Shown: positions 41,547 to 50,711 of the stretch, piece by piece
Layout: each line of letters starts with the position of its first letter
How positions within the stretch are numbered: the stretch's first letter is position 1
DNA from: Streptomyces actuosus
Lineage (GTDB): Bacteria; Actinomycetota; Actinomycetes; Streptomycetales; Streptomycetaceae
Assembly: GCF_016921115.1 (NCBI RefSeq)
Contig: NZ_JAFFZS010000014.1
Location: forward strand, 1 to 64,000
Length of the DNA stretch: 64,000 nucleotides
Direction: 5' to 3'
The notes under the pieces: generated by a model
What the model saw: the letters and a program-made list of their open reading frames with translations, nothing else
The model's database searches: none
Told to the model about the DNA's origin: nothing
Position numbers and translations under genes: made by a program

Positions 41547-43742
41547 GTGGCCGGCGACAAGCAAGCGGAGACGACGACGGTGCCCGCCGAGGCACGGGAG
41601 CAGCACGCGCGGCTGGCGGAGCAGGTCGAGGAGCACCGCTTCCGGTACTACGTGAAGGACGCTCCCGTCATCAGCGACGCGGACTTCGACGAGCTGCTGC
41701 GGTCCCTGGAGGCCCTGGAGGAGACGTACCCGCAGCTGCGGACGCCGGATTCGCCGACGCAGAAGGTGGCCGTCGAATTCGAGACGGACCTCGCCGAGGT
41801 CGAGCACCACGAGCGGATGCTCTCCCTCGACAACGTCTTCGACGACGCGGGCCTCGCGGCCTGGGCCGAGCGGGTCCACAAGGACGCCGGGACGTCCGAC
41901 TACCACCTGCTCTGCGAGCTGAAGGTCGACGGGCTCGCGGTGAACCTGACGTACGAGAACGGGCGGCTGACCCGGGCGGCCACCCGCGGCACGGGTCGCA
42001 TCGGCGAGGACATCACGCCGAACGTCATGACCATCTCGGAGATCCCGCACCGGCTCCCCGGCGACCACGTCCCGCGGCTGGTGGAGATCCGCGGCGAGGT
42101 CTACTTCCCGATGGAGGCCTTCGCCGAGCTCAACGCCCGCCGGGTCGCGGCCGGTGAGAAGCCCTACGCCAACCCCCGCAACTCCGCCTCGGGTTCGCTC
42201 CGCCAGAAGGACCCGAGGGTGACGGCCACCCTGCCGCTCCACATGGTCGTCCACGGCATCGGCGCCCTGGAGGGCTTCGAGGGGCCGGCCCGTCTCTCCC
42301 AGGTGTACGACCTGCTGCGGACCTGGGGGCTGCCCACCTCGCGGCACAACCGGGTGGTCGACGACCTCGACGGCGTGCGGGAGTTCATCGCGTACTACGG
42401 CGAGAACCGGCACTCCGTGGAGCACGAGATCGACGGAGTGGTCGTCAAGCTGGACGAGATCCCCCTCCAGGGACGGCTCGGCTCCACCTCCCGGGCGCCG
42501 CGCTGGGCGATCGCGTACAAGTACGCCCCGGAGGAGGTCAACACCAAGCTCGTCAACATCCGAGTGGGGGTGGGCCGCACCGGCCGGGTCACGCCGTACG
42601 CGCAGGTCGAGCCGGTGACGGTGGCCGGCTCGGAGGTCGAGTTCGCCACGCTGCACAACCAGGACGTGGTCAAGGCCAAGGGCGTCCTCATCGGCGACAC
42701 GGTGGTGCTGCGCAAGGCCGGTGACGTCATCCCGGAGATCCTCGGCCCCGTGGCCGACCTGCGCGACGGCACCGAGCGCGAGTTCGTGATGCCGGCCGAG
42801 TGCCCCGAGTGCGGCACACCGCTGCGGCCGATGAAGGAGGGCGACGTCGATCTGCGCTGCCCCAACGCCCGGACCTGCCCCGCCCAGTTGCGGGAGCGCC
42901 TGTTCTATCTCGCGGGCCGCAAGGCGCTGGACATCGAGCACTTCGGCTATGTGGCCGCGGCGGCGCTCACCCACCCGCTGGAGCCCGCCGAACCGCCCCT
43001 GGCCGACGAGGGCGACCTGTTCGACCTCACCGTGGAGCAGCTCCTGCCCATCAAGGCCTACGTCCTCGACCAGGACAGCGGTCTGCCCAAGCGCGACCCG
43101 AAGACCGGTGAGGAGAAGGTCGCCACCGTCTTCGCCAACCAGCAGGGCGAGCCACGGAAGAACGCGCTTGCCATGCTGGAGAACATCGCCGCGGCCAGGC
43201 AGCGGGCGCTCGCCCGGATCCTGACCGGTCTGTCGATCCGGCACGTCGGACCGGTCGCCGCCGAGGCGCTGGCCCGCGAGTTCCGGTCCATCGACCGCAT
43301 CGAGCAGGCGAGCGAGGAGGAGTTGGCGAACACCGAGGGGGTCGGCGCGATCATCGCCGCCTCGCTCAAGGAGTGGTTCGCCGAGGAGTGGCACCAGGAG
43401 ATCCTGCGCAAGTGGCGGGCCGCGGGCGTGCGGATGGAGGAGGAGAGCGCGGGCGAGGACGAGGGGCCGCGTCCGCTCCAGGGCCTCACCGTCGTGGTCA
43501 CCGGCACCCTGGAGAACTTCACCCGGGACGGCGCCAAGGAGGCCCTGCAGACCCGAGGGGCGAAAGTGACCGGTTCGGTCTCGAAGAAGACCTCGTTCGT
43601 CGTTGTGGGTGACAACCCCGGATCGAAATATGACAAGGCGATGCAGCTCAAGGTTCCCGTTCTGAACGAGAGCGGCTTCGAGGTCCTGCTGGAACAGGGG
43701 CCCGACGCGGCGGCCGAAGTCGCACTCCCGACCGAGGAGTAG
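41547..43742 (+). CDS. ligA: NAD-dependent DNA ligase LigA
   Basis: 731 residues with the full domain order: Ia domain, adenylation domain with the AMP-accepting Lys126 in CELKVDGLA, OB fold, Cys4 zinc finger (CPECGTPLRP, then LRCPNARTCPAQ), helix-hairpin-helix region and C-terminal BRCT domain (LTVVVTGTLENFTRDGA onward). It seals nicks in replication and repair. GTG start. The gene ends in a short acidic tail (EVALPTEE), with a hairpin behind it. Confidence 0.97.
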   Translation: MAGDKQAETTTVPAEAREQHARLAEQVEEHRFRYYVKDAPVISDADFDELLRSLEALEETYPQLRTPDSPTQKVAVEFETDLAEVEHHERMLSLDNVFDDAGLAAWAERVHKDAGTSDYHLLCELKVDGLAVNLTYENGRLTRAATRGTGRIGEDITPNVMTISEIPHRLPGDHVPRLVEIRGEVYFPMEAFAELNARRVAAGEKPYANPRNSASGSLRQKDPRVTATLPLHMVVHGIGALEGFEGPARLSQVYDLLRTWGLPTSRHNRVVDDLDGVREFIAYYGENRHSVEHEIDGVVVKLDEIPLQGRLGSTSRAPRWAIAYKYAPEEVNTKLVNIRVGVGRTGRVTPYAQVEPVTVAGSEVEFATLHNQDVVKAKGVLIGDTVVLRKAGDVIPEILGPVADLRDGTEREFVMPAECPECGTPLRPMKEGDVDLRCPNARTCPAQLRERLFYLAGRKALDIEHFGYVAAAALTHPLEPAEPPLADEGDLFDLTVEQLLPIKAYVLDQDSGLPKRDPKTGEEKVATVFANQQGEPRKNALAMLENIAAARQRALARILTGLSIRHVGPVAAEALAREFRSIDRIEQASEEELANTEGVGAIIAASLKEWFAEEWHQEILRKWRAAGVRMEEESAGEDEGPRPLQGLTVVVTGTLENFTRDGAKEALQTRGAKVTGSVSKKTSFVVVGDNPGSKYDKAMQLKVPVLNESGFEVLLEQGPDAAAEVALPTEE

Positions 43743-43750
43743 CGGTTGAA

Positions 43751-43790
43751 GGCCACCCGATCGGCGCATATCAGATGCATACGGGTGGCC
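43751..43790 (+). terminator. Hairpin after ligA
   Basis: Eight-base arms GGCCACCC and GGGTGGCC enclosing a smaller GCAT/ATGC stem, eight bases after the ligA stop. No T-run. Probably ends the MetE-like/ligA transcript. Confidence 0.6.
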
Positions 43791-44012
43791 CGGGCGCAAA
43801 CGGGCAACCGTCGACGACCGGTGCCCGTGGAAGCCTTCTGCGGCCTACTGTTGAGGTGTGCACCTGCCGTGCCCAACTGCGGTCGGGGCATCCCCTTGTT
43901 CCGGACGGGCTCGTCAAGGACGGGGGAAAGGGTTTCCCAACGCGGAGCCGCTGACGGTTGTCGGGCATCGGGCCGCGTGGCGTGGGCACCGCCGGCTGTG
44001 AGAGGGACGGGA

Positions 44013-46259
44013 ATGGAACCGACCGAGAGCGCCGCCCCGGCCTCACGACTGCGCTTCCGCCGCATCGCGGGCGCATGGCGTGACCGGGCGACACGGGCAT
44101 CGGAGCGCGGCGGCGCCCAGGGGCGCGCCGCCACCGTGCGCACCGCGCCGGACGCGCCGCTCGCCCCGGGGTGCCCCGCCGGCCTGGGCGGTGCCGAGCC
44201 CGAACGGCACCTGCCGTGGCCCCCGCTGCCCGCCACGGTCCTCGCCTCGGCCGCCGTCGTGCTGGGCGCCGGCTTCCTGCGTGCCTTCACCGGCGACCAC
44301 GCTCTCTTCCCGTCCGGCGCGGTCGGCTGGTCGCTGGCCCTGCTGACCGGCATCATCGTCGGACACCTCGTCATGCTGGGCCGCGCCCGCTGGTGGGGCG
44401 GCACCGGCTCCGGCGCCGCCCTGACCCTCGCCGTGCTGCTGCTCTACGGCTGGGTGCCGGCCGGCATGGTCAGCCTCACCGTCGTCGTCCTGGTCGGCAT
44501 CGCCCGCCGGCACCGCTGGCGGCAGGGCGTGCTGCACGGTGCGGTGGACATCCTCGGCATCGGCGCCGGCGCCCTGGTGCTGGCCGCCTTCGGCGCCGTC
44601 CCGTCCGTCGAGGAACCCTGGGACCCCGACACCTGGACCCTCTACACCGTTCCCGAGGTGGTGCTGGTCGCGGCGGCCTACCTGCTCGTCTCCCGCACGC
44701 TGCTGTGGTACCTGCACGCCCCCCGCTCGGGCGGACTGCCCACCGTCGCCCGCACCGCCCTGGTCCGCCAGGGCCTGGTCGCGGTCGCGCTGCTCGGCAT
44801 CGCCCCGCTGGTGTGCGTGGTGGCCGTGGCCGAGCCGATCCTGCTGCCGCTGTTCTCCATCCCGCTCATCGCCCTCGACTCCACCCTGTGGATCGCCCGG
44901 GCCCGGGCGGAGGAGCAGCTGCGCGACCCGCTGACCGGACTGCCCAACCGCCAGTGGCTGCTGGAGCGCATCTGGACGGCCCTGGACGACGCCGAACGCA
45001 TCGACGCCCGCGCCGCCCTCATGCTGATCGACCTGGACCGGTTCCGCTCCGTCAACGACACCCTCGGCCACCTCGCCGGCGACCGGCTGCTGCTGCAGAC
45101 GGCCGACCGGCTGCGGCTGGCCCTGCCGCGCGGGGCCGAGGTCGCCCGCCTGGGCGGCGACGAGTTCGCCGTCTTACTGCCCGTCGCCGACTCCACCACC
45201 TCGGCGACCCGCGTCGCCCGCAACCTGGTCGCCGCCCTCAGCTCCCCCCTCGATCTGGACGGGCTCACCCTGGTGCTGGAGGCCAGTGCCGGAGTGGCCG
45301 TCTTCCCCGACCACGCGCTGGACGCCGAGGGGATGCTGCGCCGCGCGGACGTGGCGATGTACCAGGCGAAGCGGGACCGCACCGGCGTCGAGGTCTACGA
45401 GTCCAAGCGCGACTCCAACACCCCCGACCGGCTCGGACTCCTCGGCGACCTGCGCCGGGCGCTGGACGCCCAGGAGGTGCAGCTGCACTACCAGCCCAAG
45501 GTCCGCTTCGACGGGCAGGTGGCCGGCCTGGAGGCCCTGGTCCGCTGGGTGCATCCGGAGCGCGGCAAGGTGCCGCCCGACGAGTTCATAGCCATCGCCG
45601 AGTCCTCCGGCCTGATGCCCCATCTGACCGAGTACGTACTGGAGACCGCGCTCGGCCAGGTCGCCGCCTGGCGCTCCCAGGGCCTGTTCGTCCCGGTCGC
45701 CGTCAACGTCTCCCCCCGCGACGTCCACACCCCCGGCTTCGCCGGCTCCGTCGCCGCCCGCCTGGCCCGCCACGGGGTGCCCGCCGGGGCGCTCCAGCTG
45801 GAGATCACGGAACACGTCCTCCTGGAGGACCCTCAGCGTGCCGCCGACACCCTCGCCGGCCTCACCGGCCACGGCGTGAAGATGTCCCTCGACGACTTCG
45901 GCACCGGCTACTCGTCCCTGGTGCACCTGCGCAGGCTGCCCGTCAGCGAGCTCAAGATCGACCGCTCCTTCGTCGCCCGCCTCGCCGTCGACACCGAGGA
46001 CGCCGAGATCGTCCGCTGCACCGTCGACCTCGCCCACTCCCTCGGACTGCTCGTCGTCGCCGAGGGGGTCGAGGACGACGAGACCTGGGAGCGGCTGCGC
46101 GACCTCGGGTGCGACGCCGTGCAGGGCTGGCTGGTCGCAGCGGCCATGCCGCCCGAGGAGACCACGGCCTGGTTGCTGGCCCGCGGCTCCCGCGGCTGGC
46201 AGCGCCCGGCGGCGGCCCTGCCGGCGGCCACGGCGGAGGACCCGGGCCGACGCGCCTGA
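44013..46259 (+). CDS. rmdB: Membrane GGDEF-EAL c-di-GMP enzyme, RmdB-like (contains TTA codon)
   Basis: 748 residues. About 60 polar residues, then several membrane segments (about 65-285), then GGDEF and EAL domains. LGGDEFAVLLP is an intact GGDEF site. The EAL half keeps LHYQPKVRF, EALVRW, NVSPRDV, EITEHVLLED, LDDFGTGYSS, KIDRSF and EGVED, so phosphodiesterase activity is expected. In S. coelicolor the gene after ligA encodes RmdB, a c-di-GMP phosphodiesterase affecting development; I assign the symbol from position and domains. One leucine next to the GGDEF motif is encoded by TTA (45174-45176). The ATG follows GGGACGGGA. Confidence 0.85.
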   Translation: MEPTESAAPASRLRFRRIAGAWRDRATRASERGGAQGRAATVRTAPDAPLAPGCPAGLGGAEPERHLPWPPLPATVLASAAVVLGAGFLRAFTGDHALFPSGAVGWSLALLTGIIVGHLVMLGRARWWGGTGSGAALTLAVLLLYGWVPAGMVSLTVVVLVGIARRHRWRQGVLHGAVDILGIGAGALVLAAFGAVPSVEEPWDPDTWTLYTVPEVVLVAAAYLLVSRTLLWYLHAPRSGGLPTVARTALVRQGLVAVALLGIAPLVCVVAVAEPILLPLFSIPLIALDSTLWIARARAEEQLRDPLTGLPNRQWLLERIWTALDDAERIDARAALMLIDLDRFRSVNDTLGHLAGDRLLLQTADRLRLALPRGAEVARLGGDEFAVLLPVADSTTSATRVARNLVAALSSPLDLDGLTLVLEASAGVAVFPDHALDAEGMLRRADVAMYQAKRDRTGVEVYESKRDSNTPDRLGLLGDLRRALDAQEVQLHYQPKVRFDGQVAGLEALVRWVHPERGKVPPDEFIAIAESSGLMPHLTEYVLETALGQVAAWRSQGLFVPVAVNVSPRDVHTPGFAGSVAARLARHGVPAGALQLEITEHVLLEDPQRAADTLAGLTGHGVKMSLDDFGTGYSSLVHLRRLPVSELKIDRSFVARLAVDTEDAEIVRCTVDLAHSLGLLVVAEGVEDDETWERLRDLGCDAVQGWLVAAAMPPEETTAWLLARGSRGWQRPAAALPAATAEDPGRRA

Positions 46260-46607
46260 GGCCACGCCGGCGGCGCCGCGCGACGCCGCCGGTCGCCCGC
46301 CACGCCGCCGGCGCCGGCCGCGGCGTGCCCGCGCTCCACCGGACCCGCCCGTCCGCGGCGGACGCTCCCCGGGTCCCGCCACCCGGTCCCGGGACCGGAA
46401 AGAGGGGACCGCCGAGTGCTCCCCGGGGCTCGACGCCCCGCCGGTCCCGCCCCGCGCCACGGCGCCACGGGACGGCTCCCGCGTGCTGAGCGGCCAAGGG
46501 CCGCCGGCGCGGCCGAAGGGGGGTCGAGGAAACCGTTTCACGGGCACGCGTCCGTGCCCCATAGGATTGGCCCCACAACCCACACACTCACCCCAGAGGA
46601 TCGCTGC
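46260..46607. other. Intergenic region rmdB-gatC
   Basis: 348 bases, extremely GC-rich on the left, no credible gene. A hairpin with nine-base arms CCGGCGGCG/CGCCGCCGG at 46267-46292 lies just after the rmdB stop and may terminate it. Near gatC an inverted repeat GGGCACG-N4-CGTGCCC (46542-46559) sits just before the -10 element. Confidence 0.6.
46562..46567 (+). promoter_or_regulatory. -10 hexamer TAGGAT of the gat operon
   Basis: TAGGAT 40 bases before the gatC ATG. The inverted repeat GGGCACG-N4-CGTGCCC occupies the spacer region immediately upstream, a position where a repressor could block the promoter. Confidence 0.5.
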
Positions 46608-46904
46608 ATGCCTGGCATCACGCGCGAGGAGGTCGCCCACCTCGCCCGGCTGGCGCGTCTGGAGCTGAAGCCCGAAGAGCTCGACCACTTCGCAGGCCAG
46701 CTCGACGACATCATCGGCGCGGTGGCCCGCGTCAGCGAGGTCGCCGACCAAGACGTACCGCCGACCTCGCACCCGCTCCCGCTGACGAACGTCATGCGCC
46801 CGGACGAGGTCCGACCCTCGCTCACCCCCGAGCAGGCGCTCTCCGGCGCCCCGGCCCAGGAGCAGCAGCGTTTCAAGGTGCCGCAGATCCTGGGGGAGGA
46901 CTAA
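46608..46904 (+). CDS. gatC: Glutamyl/aspartyl-tRNA amidotransferase subunit C
   Basis: 98 residues, normal GatC length. ITREEVAHLARLARLEL opens it and NVMRPDEVRPSLTPEQAL near 62-79 is the belt-like segment that wraps GatA and GatB. It stabilises the GatCAB complex, which amidates Glu-tRNA(Gln) or Asp-tRNA(Asn). It starts the gatC-gatA-small ORF-gatB operon. AGAGGA lies about seven bases before the ATG. Confidence 0.95.
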   Translation: MPGITREEVAHLARLARLELKPEELDHFAGQLDDIIGAVARVSEVADQDVPPTSHPLPLTNVMRPDEVRPSLTPEQALSGAPAQEQQRFKVPQILGED

Positions 46905-46910
46905 GCAGCC

Positions 46911-48404
46911 ATGACGGACATCATCAAGCTCACCGCCGCCGAGATCGCCGCGAGGATCGCCTCCGGCGAGCTCACGGCCGTCGAGGTGACCGAGGCGCAC
47001 CTCGCCCGTATCGACGCCGTCGACGAGAAGGTGCACGCCTTTCTGCACATCGACCGCGAGGGAGCCCTCGCCCAGGCCCGCGCCGTGGACGACAAGCGCG
47101 CCCGGGGCGAGAAGCTCGGCCCGCTGGCCGGCGTCCCCCTCGCGCTGAAGGACATCTTCACCACCGAGGGCATTCCCACCACCGTCGGTTCGAAGATCCT
47201 CGAGGGCTGGATCCCGCCCTACGACGCGACGCTCACCAAGCGCCTGAAGGACGCCGACGTCGTCATCCTCGGCAAGACCAACATGGACGAGTTCGCCATG
47301 GGGTCCTCCACCGAGAACAGCGCCTACGGCCCGACCGGCAACCCCTGGGACCTCACCAGGATCCCCGGCGGCTCCGGCGGCGGTTCCTCCGCCGCGCTCG
47401 CCGCCTTCGAGGCCCCCCTCGCCATCGGCACCGACACCGGCGGCTCGATCCGCCAGCCGGCCTCCGTCACCGGCACCGTCGGCGTGAAGCCGACCTACGG
47501 CGCGGTCTCCCGCTACGGCATGGTCGCCTTCTCCTCCTCCCTCGACCAGGGCGGGCCGTGCGCCCGCACGGTGCTGGACGCGGCCCTGCTGCACGAGGTG
47601 ATCGCCGGGCACGACCCGTTGGACTCGACCTCGATCGACGCCCCGGTCCCGCCCGTCGTCGAGGCCGCCCGCAACGGCTCGGTGGCCGGCATGCGCGTCG
47701 GCGTCGTCAAGCAGTTCCGCGGCGAGGGCTACCAGGCCGGCGTCATCCAGCGGTTCGACGAGTCCGTCGAACTGCTGAAGGAACTGGGCGCCGAGATCGT
47801 CGAGCTGGACTGCCCGTCCTTCGACCTCGCGCTGTCGGCGTACTACCTGATCGCGCCCTCCGAGTGCTCCTCCAACCTGGCCCGCTTCGACGGCCTGCGC
47901 TACGGCCTGCGGACCGGCGACGACGGCGACCACTCCGCCGAGGAGGTCACCTCCCTCACGCGCGAGGCCGGCTTCGGCCCCGAGGTCAAGCGCCGCATCA
48001 TGCTGGGCACCTACGCCCTGTCCAGCGGCTACTACGACGCCTACTACGGCAGCGCCCAGAAGGTCCGCACGCTCATCACGCGGGACTTCGAGACCGCCTT
48101 CGAGCAGGTCGACGTGATCGTCTCGCCGACGACCCCGACCACCGCCTTCGCGATCGGCGAGCGCGCCGACGACCCGATGGCGATGTACCTCGCGGACCTG
48201 TGCACCATCCCGACCAACCTGGCCGGCAACGCGGCCATGTCCCTGCCCTGCGGCCTCGCCCCGGAGGACAACCTTCCCGTCGGCCTCCAGATCATCGCCC
48301 CGGCGATGCAGGACGACCGCCTGTACAAGGTGGGCTCGGCGGTCGAGGCGGCCTTCGTGGAAAGGTGGGGGCACCCGCTCCTGGAGGAGGCTCCGTCGCT
48401 GTGA
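46911..48404 (+). CDS. gatA: Glutamyl/aspartyl-tRNA amidotransferase subunit A
   Basis: 497 residues, amidase-signature family. The Ser-cisSer-Lys triad is visible: Lys in VPLALKDIFTTEG near 80, the cis-Ser and nucleophile Ser in the GGSGGGSSAAL and GTDTGGSIRQPA segments near 150-182. It releases ammonia from glutamine for transfer to the tRNA-bound acyl group. It starts six bases after gatC, and its stop overlaps the next small gene (GTGA). Confidence 0.96.
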   Translation: MTDIIKLTAAEIAARIASGELTAVEVTEAHLARIDAVDEKVHAFLHIDREGALAQARAVDDKRARGEKLGPLAGVPLALKDIFTTEGIPTTVGSKILEGWIPPYDATLTKRLKDADVVILGKTNMDEFAMGSSTENSAYGPTGNPWDLTRIPGGSGGGSSAALAAFEAPLAIGTDTGGSIRQPASVTGTVGVKPTYGAVSRYGMVAFSSSLDQGGPCARTVLDAALLHEVIAGHDPLDSTSIDAPVPPVVEAARNGSVAGMRVGVVKQFRGEGYQAGVIQRFDESVELLKELGAEIVELDCPSFDLALSAYYLIAPSECSSNLARFDGLRYGLRTGDDGDHSAEEVTSLTREAGFGPEVKRRIMLGTYALSSGYYDAYYGSAQKVRTLITRDFETAFEQVDVIVSPTTPTTAFAIGERADDPMAMYLADLCTIPTNLAGNAAMSLPCGLAPEDNLPVGLQIIAPAMQDDRLYKVGSAVEAAFVERWGHPLLEEAPSL

Positions 48405-48640
48405 GTGCACTGTCCAAGGCCAAGGGCTTCAAGAAGTCCAAGTCCGGCACGTACCTGACCATGGCCACCACGGCGTTCGGCGCCCTCGGTGTCGCCAAGC
48501 AGATCAAGAAGGCTCGCACCGAGAACGACACGCTGCGCCTGATCGACGCCGCTGTGACCGCCGCCGGGATCGTCACCGGCCTCGCCATCCTCTACCGCGA
48601 GCTGAAGCGGCTGGGCGACGACGACGTCCTGCTGGGCTGA
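48401..48640 (+). CDS. Small conserved protein embedded in gat operon
   Basis: 79 residues starting VSALSKAKGFKKSKSGTYLTM. A Lys-rich N-terminus is followed by a hydrophobic stretch (TMATTAFGALGVA), a KQIKKARTEND linker, a second hydrophobic segment (AAVTAAGIVTGLAILY) and RELKRLGDDDVLLG. Possibly peripheral or two-pass membrane. The GTG overlaps the gatA stop and gatB begins 16 bases after its stop, so it is made with the amidotransferase; the link is unexplained. Function unknown. Confidence 0.78.
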   Translation: MSALSKAKGFKKSKSGTYLTMATTAFGALGVAKQIKKARTENDTLRLIDAAVTAAGIVTGLAILYRELKRLGDDDVLLG

Positions 48641-48656
48641 GAGGGAAGTTTTCACC

Positions 48657-50171
48657 GTGACCACCACGACCGACCTGGTGTCGTACGAGGACGCGCTGGC
48701 GTCGTACGACCCCGTCATGGGCCTCGAGGTCCATGTCGAACTCGGCACCAGGACCAAGATGTTCTGCGGCTGCTCGACCTCGCTCGGCGCCGACCCGAAC
48801 GCGCAGACCTGCCCGGTCTGCCTCGGCCTGCCCGGCGCGCTCCCGGTCGTCAACGCGACCGGCGTGGAGTCGGCGATCAAGATCGGTCTCGCGCTGAACT
48901 GCGAGATCGCCGAGTGGTGCCGCTTCGCCCGGAAGAACTACTTCTATCCGGACATGCCGAAGAACTTCCAGACCTCCCAGTACGACGAGCCGATCGCCTT
49001 CGACGGCCACCTCGACGTGCAGCTGGAGGACGGCGAGATCTTCCGCGTGGACATCGAGCGTGCCCACATGGAGGAGGACACCGGCAAGTCGACGCACGTC
49101 GGCGGCGCCACCGGCCGGATCCACGGCGCGTCCCACTCCCTGCTGGACTACAACCGCGCCGGCATCCCGCTGATCGAGATCGTCACCAAGCCCATCGTGG
49201 GCGCGGGCGACCGCGCGCCCGAGGTGGCGAAGGCCTACGTCCGCGAGCTGCGCGAGCTCATCCGTGCCCTCGGTGTCTCCGAGGCCCGCATGGAGATGGG
49301 CCAGATGCGCTGCGACGTGAACCTGTCGCTGATGCCGCAGGGGTCCGAGAAGTTCGGTACCCGCTCGGAGACGAAGAACGTCAACTCGCTGCGCTCCGTG
49401 GAGCGTGCGGCCCGCTACGAGATCCAGCGGCACGCGGCCGTGCTGTCCTCGGGCGGCACGATCGTCCAGGAGACCCGCCACTTCCACGAGGACACGGGGT
49501 CGACGACCTCGGGCCGCGTGAAGGAGGAGGCCGAGGACTACCGGTACTTCCCGGAGCCGGACCTCGTCCCGGTGGCCCCGTCCCGCGAGTGGGTCGAGGA
49601 GATCCGCGCGGCGCTCCCCGAGCTGCCGCTGGCCCGCCGCACCCGGCTGCTCGCCGAGTGGGGCATCTCCACCACCGACATGCAGGCGATCCTCAACGCC
49701 AACGCCCTGGATCCGATCGTCGCCACGATCGACGCCGGTGCCGACGCCGCGTCCGCCCGCAAGTGGTGGATGGGCGAGCTGGCGCGCAGCGCCAACGAGT
49801 CCGGCAAGGCCCTGGACGAGCTGGCCATCACCCCGGCGCAGGTGGCCCGGGTGACCGTGCTGGTGGCGAAGGGCGACCTGAACGACAAGCTCGCCCGTCA
49901 GGTCATCGAGGGCGTCCTCGCCGGCGAGGGCACTCCGGACGAGGTCGTCGACAAGCGCGGTCTGAAGGTCGTCTCCGACGAGGGCGCCCTGGGTGCCGCC
50001 GTCGACGAGGCCATCGCCGGCAACCCGGGCGTCGCCGACAAGATCCGCGGCGGCAAGGTGGCCGCGGCCGGCGCCCTGGTCGGCGCGGTCATGAAGGCCA
50101 CCCGCGGCCAGGCCGACGCGGCCCGCGTCAAGGAGCTCATCCTGCAGAAGCTCGGCGTCGAGGAGGGCTGA
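48657..50171 (+). CDS. gatB: Glutamyl/aspartyl-tRNA amidotransferase subunit B
   Basis: 504 residues. GLEVHVELGTRTKMFCGC and CPVCLGLPGALPV give the Cys pattern of the zinc site. KNYFYPDMPKNFQTSQYDEP is the signature of the kinase/transamidase centre, and the C-terminal helical/YqeY domain (VTVLVAKGDLNDKLARQVIEG onward) binds the tRNA elbow. It phosphorylates the misacylated tRNA and accepts ammonia from GatA. GTG start at 48657. A strong terminator follows. Confidence 0.96.
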   Translation: MTTTTDLVSYEDALASYDPVMGLEVHVELGTRTKMFCGCSTSLGADPNAQTCPVCLGLPGALPVVNATGVESAIKIGLALNCEIAEWCRFARKNYFYPDMPKNFQTSQYDEPIAFDGHLDVQLEDGEIFRVDIERAHMEEDTGKSTHVGGATGRIHGASHSLLDYNRAGIPLIEIVTKPIVGAGDRAPEVAKAYVRELRELIRALGVSEARMEMGQMRCDVNLSLMPQGSEKFGTRSETKNVNSLRSVERAARYEIQRHAAVLSSGGTIVQETRHFHEDTGSTTSGRVKEEAEDYRYFPEPDLVPVAPSREWVEEIRAALPELPLARRTRLLAEWGISTTDMQAILNANALDPIVATIDAGADAASARKWWMGELARSANESGKALDELAITPAQVARVTVLVAKGDLNDKLARQVIEGVLAGEGTPDEVVDKRGLKVVSDEGALGAAVDEAIAGNPGVADKIRGGKVAAAGALVGAVMKATRGQADAARVKELILQKLGVEEG

Positions 50172-50189
50172 TCCCGCGACGGCGCACGG

Positions 50190-50217
50190 GCCCCGGGGAC
50201 ACCCGTCCCCGGGGCCT
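50190..50217 (+). terminator. Terminator of the gat operon
   Basis: Eleven-base perfect arms GGCCCCGGGGA and TCCCCGGGGCC around a six-base loop, 18 bases after the gatB stop, followed by TTCGGCGTCTTT. Confidence 0.75.
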
Positions 50218-50711
50218 TCGGCGTCTTTGCCCCGCCGCCCCGCTCCCCGCGAGTGTCCCCCTCGGCCGGCTGCGGGGTGTCCGTGCCGCCGGGCGCCGCC
50301 CGGGGCATCGGCACCTCCTCGGCTCCCCGGGCAGAGGCAGCGCCCGTGCCTGCGGGGCATCGTGGGCGCCGCCTGTCCCGGCCCCGGCCCGCCCGGACGA
50401 CCACGGCGCCGGCGCCGACCGGCGGGGACGGCCCTGCGGGGACGGGCTCGTGGCGCTCCCCGGCAGGGGCGGGCGCCGCGCGACCCGGACGGGGACGGTC
50501 GTCGCGCCGCTCCCACGGGCACCGGGGACGCATGCCGCGTCGCGGCAATCGGGGATCCGCGTCGACGGGTGAAACCCGGCTGTCCATGCCGCCCCTCGGC
50601 AGTCGGGCATCCGCACCGCCCCGTGCCCCCGCCGCGGTCCCCGTCCGCGTCGCCGGCGGGACGGTGACCTCCCCGCCGGTCCCGCGGGCGGAGACGCTAC
50701 GCTCGCGCCGC
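50218..50711. other. Gene-free GC-rich region with imperfect direct repeat
   Basis: About 490 bases without a convincing gene; frames open here give Arg/Pro/Ala-rich nonsense. A 30-base imperfect direct repeat occurs at 50531-50560 and 50585-50614, sharing CATGCCGC and CGGCARTCGGGNATCCGC-type cores, period 54 bases. This may be a decayed coding segment. Confidence 0.5.
50698..50703 (+). promoter_or_regulatory. -10 hexamer TACGCT of acidic membrane protein gene
   Basis: TACGCT ends eight bases before the ATG at 50712, no Shine-Dalgarno: leaderless candidate. Confidence 0.4.

Noticed and set aside
50253..50711. 150-residue N-terminal extension of the small acidic membrane protein
   Set aside because: The extension is Arg/Pro-rich, overlaps the repeat region, and a -10 hexamer sits right before the inner ATG at 50712.
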